From assembly GCA_937915515.1 (NCBI GenBank), contig CALGIK010000268.1, positions 1-5,893 on the forward strand: a stretch of 5,893 nt of DNA, in the 5' to 3' direction. The translations under genes were made by a program, and so were the position numbers. Positions 1 through 5,700 of this stretch are shown in pieces. Positions within the stretch are counted from its first letter, which is position 1; each line of letters starts with the position of its first letter. The notes beneath the pieces were generated by a model. It did not search any database, was not told the DNA's origin, and saw only the letters and a program-made list of their open reading frames with translations. Source of the DNA: an uncultured Clostridia bacterium. GTDB lineage: Bacteria > Bacillota > Clostridia > Christensenellales > CAG-314.

Positions 1-29
1 CAGATTCCTTTATAGAATTTACGAATACC

Positions 30-76
30 AAAAAAGGCAGTTTCGTGTTTTGATAAAACTGCCTTTTCTTTATTTT
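30..76. terminator. Bidirectional intrinsic terminator at left edge
   Basis: A 12-bp perfect stem (32-43 pairing with 56-67, core GGCAGTTT/AAACTGCC) encloses a 12-base loop. On the plus strand it is followed by a T-rich tract (64-76). On the minus strand the six A at 30-35 become a run of six U. It can therefore end gdhA transcripts coming from the right and also a plus-strand transcript from a gene off the left edge. The plus-strand tract is longer, which hints at a convergent neighbour outside the window, but no coding sequence is visible in 1-29. Confidence 0.85.
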
Positions 77-104
77 AAAGGTCCTGCGAAATCGCAAGAC
101 CTTT
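77..104 (-). other. Second hairpin just downstream of gdhA
   Basis: AAAGGTC (77-83) pairs with GACCTTT (98-104). After a C/A mismatch the stem continues as TGCG/CGCA (85-88 with 93-96) around a four-base loop. It lies 20 bases past the gdhA stop codon on the minus strand. No good U-tract follows it in that direction, so it is more likely a 3'-end-stabilising stem, or an auxiliary element before the true terminator at 30-67, than a terminator itself. Confidence 0.6.
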
Positions 105-124
105 GTATTGATGCTTTTGTTTTA

Positions 125-1474
125 TTATACTATACCTTGAGCAATCATGGCATCGGCGACCTTTTTAAAACCTGCGAGGTTTGCGCCTTTTACCAAGTCA
201 TAACCTAAATTGTATTGTGCCAAAACGTCAGCTATTTGCTTGTGAATATTCTTCATGATTGTCTTCAACTTGCTATCCACTTCTTCAGCCGGCCAAGACA
301 GTCTTCCGCTGTTTTGTGACATTTCGAGACCGGAAACTGCTACGCCGCCGGCGTTGACTGCTTTGCTCGGGCATACCAATACGCCGTTTTGCTGCAAATA
401 TTCCAACGCTTCATTTGTGGTGGGCATGTTTGATACTTCGTTGACAATTTTGATACCCATTGCGACAATAGCCTTAGCGTCTTCGATGCGAATTTCGTTT
501 TGCATTGCGCACGGCATATAAATATCAGCTTTAACATTGCCCCAAGGCTTTTTGCCTGCTACAAATTTGCAACCGAATTTATCTGCATAATCCTTAACGA
601 CGTTTCTGCCGCTGTTGCGCATTTCGAGCATATACTTAATTTTGTCGCCCGATACGCCGTCTTCGTCATAAATATATCCGTCAGGTCCGCTAAGTGTCAA
701 AACTTTGCCGCCTAATTCGGTTATCTTTAAGGCTGCGCCCCATGCCACGTTGCCAAAGCCAGACAAGCAGAAGGTTTTGCCTTTGATTGTGTCATTGTTG
801 TGTGTTAAAACTTCGTTTAAAAAGTATGTTGCACCAAAGCCTGTTGCTTCGGGTCTGATTAAGCTTCCGCCAAAAGAGAAGCCTTTTCCTGTTAAAACGC
901 CGTTTTCGTATGCGTTTTTGATACGTTTATATTGACCAAAAAGGAAACCAATTTCCCTTCCGCCAACACCCATATCTCCTGCGGGAACGTCAACGTCGGG
1001 TCCGATATGGCGGTATAATTCCGTCATATAACTTTGGCAAAAACGCATAACTTCTGCTTCTGATTTGCCTGCCGGGTCAAAATCGCTTCCGCCCTTGCCG
1101 CCGCCCATAGGCAGACTGGTAAGACTGTTTTTTAATGTTTGTTCAAAGCCCAAAAACTTGATAATGCTGAGGTTAACGTTGGATTGGAAACGCAAGCCTC
1201 CCTTATAAGGTCCAATTGCGCTGTTGAATTGTACTCTGTAACCGCGGTTAACATGCGGTTGCCCCTTATCGTCCGTCCATGGCACTCTAAAAATAATTGT
1301 GCGTTCCGGCTCTACCAAACGCTCTAAAATTGCGTTTTTGCGGTATAAAGCTTCGTTCGCTTCAACAACGGGTGCAAGACTTGTTAAAACTTCCTTAACA
1401 GTTTGCATAAATTCCGGTTCATTTGGATTTTGTGCTTCTGTAGCGGCGATAACTTCGTTAATGTAGTTAGACAT
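125..1474 (-). CDS. gdhA: Glutamate dehydrogenase, hexameric class I
   Basis: This cytoplasmic enzyme reversibly interconverts glutamate with 2-oxoglutarate plus ammonium, using NAD(P)(H). The 449-residue length is normal for the 50-kDa hexameric family. The dimerisation/substrate domain comes first (about 57-185), with KGGLRF at 91-96, K115, the catalytic lysine K127 in LPMGGGKGGSDF, and the catalytic aspartate D167 in PAGDMGVGGREIG. The Rossmann domain follows (about 203-447), with the dinucleotide loop SGFGNVAWG at 238-246 and S381 in the glutamate pocket. Every expected active-site residue is present. From memory the closest known enzyme is the NAD-dependent one of Clostridium symbiosum. 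F240, P264 and D265 match that enzyme at its coenzyme-determining positions, so NAD use is plausible although NADP is the usual default label. The ATG has a GGAGG nine bases upstream and a consensus promoter. The stop is TAA. The gene is monocistronic, with a terminator after it. Confidence 0.97.
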   Translation of the reverse strand: MSNYINEVIAATEAQNPNEPEFMQTVKEVLTSLAPVVEANEALYRKNAILERLVEPERTIIFRVPWTDDKGQPHVNRGYRVQFNSAIGPYKGGLRFQSNVNLSIIKFLGFEQTLKNSLTSLPMGGGKGGSDFDPAGKSEAEVMRFCQSYMTELYRHIGPDVDVPAGDMGVGGREIGFLFGQYKRIKNAYENGVLTGKGFSFGGSLIRPEATGFGATYFLNEVLTHNNDTIKGKTFCLSGFGNVAWGAALKITELGGKVLTLSGPDGYIYDEDGVSGDKIKYMLEMRNSGRNVVKDYADKFGCKFVAGKKPWGNVKADIYMPCAMQNEIRIEDAKAIVAMGIKIVNEVSNMPTTNEALEYLQQNGVLVCPSKAVNAGGVAVSGLEMSQNSGRLSWPAEEVDSKLKTIMKNIHKQIADVLAQYNLGYDLVKGANLAGFKKVADAMIAQGIV

Positions 1475-1483
1475 TTATATTTT

Positions 1484-1488
1484 CCTCC
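1484..1488 (-). promoter_or_regulatory. Ribosome binding site of gdhA
   Basis: The minus strand reads GGAGG followed by nine bases and then ATG at 1474-1472. This is a strong Shine-Dalgarno match and fixes the gdhA start. Confidence 0.9.
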
Positions 1489-1528
1489 ACAAAAATTTAA
1501 GGGCTGTTTCCCTCTTTGTTCCGCGTTT

Positions 1529-1557
1529 ATTATAGGTTTTAAAAAAAATAAAGTCAA
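1529..1557 (-). promoter_or_regulatory. Sigma-70/SigA-type promoter of gdhA
   Basis: On the minus strand TTGACT (1557-1552) is separated by 17 bases from TATAAT (1534-1529). The -10 is perfect and the -35 matches at five of six positions. The predicted transcription start is near 1522, giving a leader of about 48 bases. That leader contains only a weak 4-bp stem (1500-1503 with 1510-1513) and no recognisable riboswitch or attenuator. The spacer contains a long T run on the transcribed sense. I see no clear operator palindrome. Confidence 0.88.
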
Positions 1558-1665
1558 GCAAAAAATGTTAGATTTTATACTCTTAATGAATAATTTTGCA
1601 GTCTGGTCTTTGGTGTGTATTTTTTGCCAAAAAGGCGTTCGTTAAATGCAAACAATAACAGAATC

Positions 1666-1694
1666 TTGACTATTTTAACGAATTTTGTTATAAT
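1666..1694 (+). promoter_or_regulatory. SigA-type promoter with extended -10 for the membrane-protein gene
   Basis: TTGACT (1666-1671), a 17-base spacer, then TATAAT (1689-1694). A TG at 1686-1687 sits one base before the -10, which makes an extended -10 element. The start point is expected near 1701, leaving a short leader of about 20 bases. The hexamers and spacer length are identical to those of the divergent gdhA promoter. The two -35 boxes are 108 bases apart, so the promoters do not overlap. Confidence 0.88.
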
Positions 1695-1708
1695 ATAATA
1701 TCATATTC

Positions 1709-1714
1709 GGGGGG
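1709..1714 (+). promoter_or_regulatory. Unusual all-G ribosome binding site
   Basis: Six consecutive G lie six bases before the ATG at 1721. They can pair with the anti-Shine-Dalgarno CCUCC through four G-C and two G-U pairs. No better AGGAGG is nearby, and this spacing supports the ATG at 1721 as the start. Confidence 0.75.
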
Positions 1715-1720
1715 TTTTCC

Positions 1721-2605
1721 ATGAATAAAATTAAACATGGTTTTAATATCATATGCGGTGTTTTTGAAGTCTTGTTTGGCTTAGCCACATTAATTGGAGG
1801 CGCATATTTATTATATCTTTGGGGGCTTGCAAATAAAAGCTCTGTTATTTTATCCGGACTGTTTAACAAAATTTTGCTTCTTATAGGCGCTGATAAAGCT
1901 TGGATGGCAAAATTTATTGCGCCTGCCGCAATAGCTCTTTTTGGAATGTTTATGACGATAAACGGCAGCCGTTTAAACAAAAAAGCATACGACACCGAAA
2001 CAAAAAGATACCGTCAAAAAATGTTTTCTGCTGTGGTTGGGATTATCTTTTGCGCTGCCGCCGCTTATGTATGTTATTGGGGATTTTTTGATGACCCGTC
2101 ATTAAATATGTATACTATTGCCGCAATAGCTGCTTTTGGTATCTTGGCACTGTTTAACTTTTTATCGTTATTTTTTACTCATGACAATAAACAGGTCAAA
2201 GATATAAAATCTCAGGAAACAAAAACTGCTTATAACAGTGCTAACGCCGCCATTGGAGCATCTTTTATATCGGCTAAGGAATTTGAAGAGCGCGGCGAGG
2301 AATTGATAAAATATCTGAAACGGAAAAAACTCAGCCCCGAAGAATTTACCGCATGCATACAGGGACTTGTGAGATTGCCTGTTGACGCACCCGTAGATTT
2401 TAAAATGAATTTTATACAAAAGTTAAGCGGCAAAGGCTTTTTAAAGGACAATGCGTTTAAGGTATTGATTATTGATGCATTATACTCTCCTTGTACCTCA
2501 AATCTAAAAGCAAAAACACGCTATCTCGAAAGATTACATAAAAAAGGAATGGTTGACGAAACTACATACAAACAAATACTTCAGCAATTACTGAGTTCAA
2601 TTTAA
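1721..2605 (+). CDS. Uncharacterised four-helix membrane protein with SHOCT-like tail repeats
   Basis: I do not recognise this 294-residue protein as a named family. The N-terminal half is membrane-embedded. Likely transmembrane helices lie at about 8-34, 63-82, 101-121 and 131-152. A further hydrophobic stretch at 41-57 could be re-entrant or amphipathic. The loop at 83-100 is strongly basic (several K and R) and the segment after helix 4 is charged, so by the positive-inside rule both termini should be cytoplasmic. Residues 160-190 form a polar linker. Residues 193-292 contain three similar helical hairpins with the pattern [IL]xx-L-xx-K-[KG]-x-[LV]-xxxx-[FY]-xx-x-[IL]-xx-L. The last one (YLERLHKKGMVDETTYKQIL) resembles the SHOCT short C-terminal domain. 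No signal peptide, enzyme motif or metal site is visible. The gene stands alone: own promoter, poly-G ribosome binding site, TAA stop and a terminator 70 bases later. Function is unknown; SHOCT units are usually thought to mediate oligomerisation or protein contacts. Confidence 0.88.
   Translation: MNKIKHGFNIICGVFEVLFGLATLIGGAYLLYLWGLANKSSVILSGLFNKILLLIGADKAWMAKFIAPAAIALFGMFMTINGSRLNKKAYDTETKRYRQKMFSAVVGIIFCAAAAYVCYWGFFDDPSLNMYTIAAIAAFGILALFNFLSLFFTHDNKQVKDIKSQETKTAYNSANAAIGASFISAKEFEERGEELIKYLKRKKLSPEEFTACIQGLVRLPVDAPVDFKMNFIQKLSGKGFLKDNAFKVLIIDALYSPCTSNLKAKTRYLERLHKKGMVDETTYKQILQQLLSSI
2297..2596 (+). repeat. Three degenerate SHOCT-like helical-hairpin repeats within the membrane protein
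   Basis: Three units can be aligned by eye. Unit 1 (residues 193-216) contains LIKYLKRKKLSPEEF, unit 2 (229-254) contains FIQKLSGKGFLKDNAF, and unit 3 (266-291) contains YLERLHKKGMVDETTY. The central leucines are L199, L235 and L272, spaced 36 and 37 residues apart. Identity is low, so the repeat exists at the protein level only, with no DNA-level repetition visible. Unit 3 is the best match to SHOCT; unit 1 is one residue shorter at the turn. Confidence 0.55.
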
Positions 2606-2675
2606 ATAAAATATACAACTAAAAATCATTATTTAATTTTAGCTAAATTTATGTATCATTTAAAGATTAATTGAT

Positions 2676-2704
2676 AAAAAGCAAGGATAATGTCCTTGCT
2701 TTTT
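2676..2704. terminator. Bidirectional intrinsic terminator between convergent genes
   Basis: A perfect 12-bp stem (AAAAAGCAAGGA at 2676-2687 with TCCTTGCTTTTT at 2693-2704) has a five-base loop. T-rich sequence follows on the plus strand (to about 2713). The flanking A run gives a U run on the minus strand. It lies 70 bases past the stop of the membrane-protein gene and 37 bases past the stop of the large minus-strand gene, and should serve both. Confidence 0.92.
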
Positions 2705-2741
2705 ATTTTTATTAGTAAATTATAATATTTTTGAATATAAC

Positions 2742-5700
2742 CTATGCCAAATCAAATTTATGAGGTAATACTACCGCTAAAGATAGTACTATTTCTTCAC
2801 CATCAATATCAAATAATTTAATCGAAACATAAATATTATAATCGTTTTTATCCGCATTGTAAAACATAAAGTAATATGTTATACTTTTTGTTAAAGGATA
2901 ATTGCCATTACTGTCTAAATAAACAATATGATTCCAACACTCTTCACTATTTAAATCAACACCCAAACTGTCAAAACAATAATAAGCGTATTCTTTAATC
3001 ATATCGAAACCGCATATGTTTACTGCACAATCTTCTGTCGGTGTATAACTGAACCAAACATACTTTCCTGCATAAATCTCAGAGAGGCAGTATTCATTAG
3101 GTGTCAACACATAAGCCCATATATCCAATATACCGTTTTGTAATTGCTGTTGTTCCCATCTGGCATAAAGAGTCACAGATTCTCCATCTTTATAAATAAA
3201 CGGTACAGACACCTTTTCACCCCAATCTCCGTTTTCTGTTCCATTAGTAGTGTACCAACCCCAAAAATATTTATTTTCACTTGTAGTTATTGGAACTTCA
3301 CTCAAAATTATTTTATTAATGCAATTAACAGAGGAACCTCCATTTGTATCAAAGTTATATGTAATATCTGGCAATTCTGACTCGTTAAATCCAGCAGTAT
3401 ATTCGGGTCTGATTTTATGCCATTCTAAATAATAGTCTAGAATATATTCCGAAGGCACTATGAAATTAAGGTAAGGATAAATTTTATACTCTCCACTATC
3501 TTCATCTTCGTAGCCAAAAAAGCTAGGTTTGCTTTCCTCAGCAATTAATACGGGAACCTTATCCATAAAAGTTATTTTTGTAAGTTTTTTGCATCCCTTA
3601 AACGCATCGGCATAAATACGCTCCAATCCGATGTTCATAAGCAATTCTTCCAAGCCACACTCGCTGATAATTTCATATGTTTCTTCGTCAATTTCTGCTT
3701 CATAACAATTATTAAAAGCATGACTCTCGATAGTTTTTACACTAGAACTCATGATTACTTTTTTCAATTTAAGACAGTAATTAAAAGACGCTTCGCCTAT
3801 ATTTATTACGTTATCTGGCACAGTATACTCCACAGCCATGTTGCCAGAGGGATACTGCACTAACGTAGTCATGTTTTTTGTAAATAGTACTCCGTCCTTT
3901 GTGCAATAGTAAGCGCATTCTTCATCTATCGTAATAGTTGCTAAATTTGCGCCGTAAATCGCATAAGGTTCGATTATTTTTATACTAGCTGGTAAAACGA
4001 GTTTTGTACATCCTATACCGTTTAAGCTATTTGCTGTTATTTTTTCTAAGGCACTGTTCGCATCAATATTGATATTCAAAAGTTTTTCACACCCCTCAAG
4101 AGCTCCGTAAAAACTTCCCATCATTATTACACCGCCCCAAGTGTCATCGCCAGTTGGTAATTCGTTGAGCATAAATTTTAAAGAGGCAGGAATATTGATC
4201 GTCGTCAACTCTTTAGCGCTTAAACAAAATGCTGACGGAAGCACTTCCACTCCTTCAGGAATAGTAAGAGTAGTCAAATGAGCTTGATTGCTAAAAGCAT
4301 AAGGTGTAAGAGTTGTAACAGAAGAAGGTATTATGTATTCAGCAATATCAGCATTCATGCAGAAAAATTGTAATACGTCACCTCCATTAATGCCTGTGCC
4401 TTTTTCTATTAAAGCCTTATTTCCATCGGCATAATAATAATCGTTTTCGCCTTGTATTATTATCTGAGTTAATCCGCCGTTGCCTTTATCTCTATTGCTT
4501 GAGCTGTTCTGAAAAGCCTGTTCACTTATGTATTCCACAGTATTAGGGATTGTCACTTCCGTCAGTTTCCAGCACCAAAAAAACGTGCCGACGCCAATAT
4601 ATTTTAACCCTTCTGGAAATACGATATTTCCTAAAGAGGAATCCATGAATACACCGTTACCCGGAACGTTAACTCCGTCATAATTTTGGACTTCATCGCC
4701 CCATAATTTTTCTATAGAGCCTGAAATTATAAAATCAGTAATGTTGTTACAACCTTCAAAAGCTCCCGAATACATATTGATAATATCACCAAGCACGTTA
4801 ACAGTTGTTAGATTCGTGTTGCCTTTACACAAACAGGGAAAGACATCTTTAACCGTTTCTCTAATCGTTAATTCTGTAATAAATGGACTGACGTAAATTA
4901 ACTGGCTTCTGTCTTTACTATATAACGCTTGATCGATTTTATCCCAAACGTAATTGCCATTAGCTGCTACCGTAAATTCAAAATTGCGTAACGCTTCTAA
5001 TAGATCAGGATAAAAATAAGAGAATTTTAACATTGTATAAAAAATATCACTAAAAGCATATATATGTATATCGTTTAAAGTTGATGGTAATTCAAATATG
5101 GTGACCGCTCCTATGTACTGAAAAGCACAGGCTTCTATCGTTGTTAATCCTTCATCGATATAAATTTTCGACAAACCACCGTCTGCACTTGATACATTTC
5201 CCGTATTTGCAAAAGCTTCCGCCCTTATAATTTTATATGAAGACGGGATATAAATTGCAGATAATCTGTAGCAATTTTCGAATCCCCTTTTTGCCACTAT
5301 TGTAATCGGCATTCCGTTATACATATCTGGCAACGCAATTTTTCCGTTGATTTTATTGTTTTTAGCAGCTATTGAATAACTGGCTTGGTCGGCATTCAGC
5401 GAAAAAACAAACAAGCTAAGGTCACTGGGCACGTAATCGTAAGCCGCATAAAAATCGGTATCTTTGACAATATTTTTTAAAGAAATATCCTCACCTTTTT
5501 CGTCCTGCCAACCGCTGTTTACAAAACAGAAGTTAGGAGTTGGCACTAATTCGCTGTCAGGAGCGATTACATCGCCGTTATAAGGGATATCTCTGTCATA
5601 TCCTTCCATTTTTACGCCGTCGCCGTCATAAAAGCTGATGTGTACTGTTTTGTATTCCCATTTTGCGGTAAGGACAACATTGTCCGTGCCGTTTACGGTG

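Noticed and set aside
255..1327. Several plus-strand open frames of 62-88 codons opposite gdhA
   Set aside because: They lie wholly antisense to a well-conserved enzyme gene, lack ribosome binding sites and show no protein-like motif.
1500..1513. Possible leader hairpin in the gdhA 5' region
   Set aside because: The stem is only four base pairs with no alternative fold, too weak to call an attenuator or riboswitch.
1403..1645. Plus-strand open frame of 80 codons across the gdhA start and promoter
   Set aside because: It overlaps the gdhA start region antisense, covers the gdhA promoter, and has no Shine-Dalgarno or recognisable domain.
1675..1995. Minus-strand open frame of 106 codons over the start of the membrane-protein gene
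   Set aside because: It covers the strong plus-strand promoter and start region. The translation is basic and low in complexity, as expected for the complement of a hydrophobic coding region.
2168..2451. Two minus-strand frames inside the membrane-protein gene
   Set aside because: Both are shadows of the real plus-strand frame, without initiation signals.
2631..2652. AT-rich near-palindrome around TTTAGCTAAA
   Set aside because: It has no loop and no GC core, and such symmetry is expected by chance in AT-rich intergenic DNA. The real terminator is the stem at 2676-2704.
2715..2744. Possible TAG readthrough of the large gene
   Set aside because: The frame after the TAG encodes only nine hydrophobic residues before TAA and does not extend any domain.
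3144..3432. Plus-strand frames opposite the LRR protein
   Set aside because: They are antisense to a clearly repetitive, domain-bearing frame and have no supporting signals.
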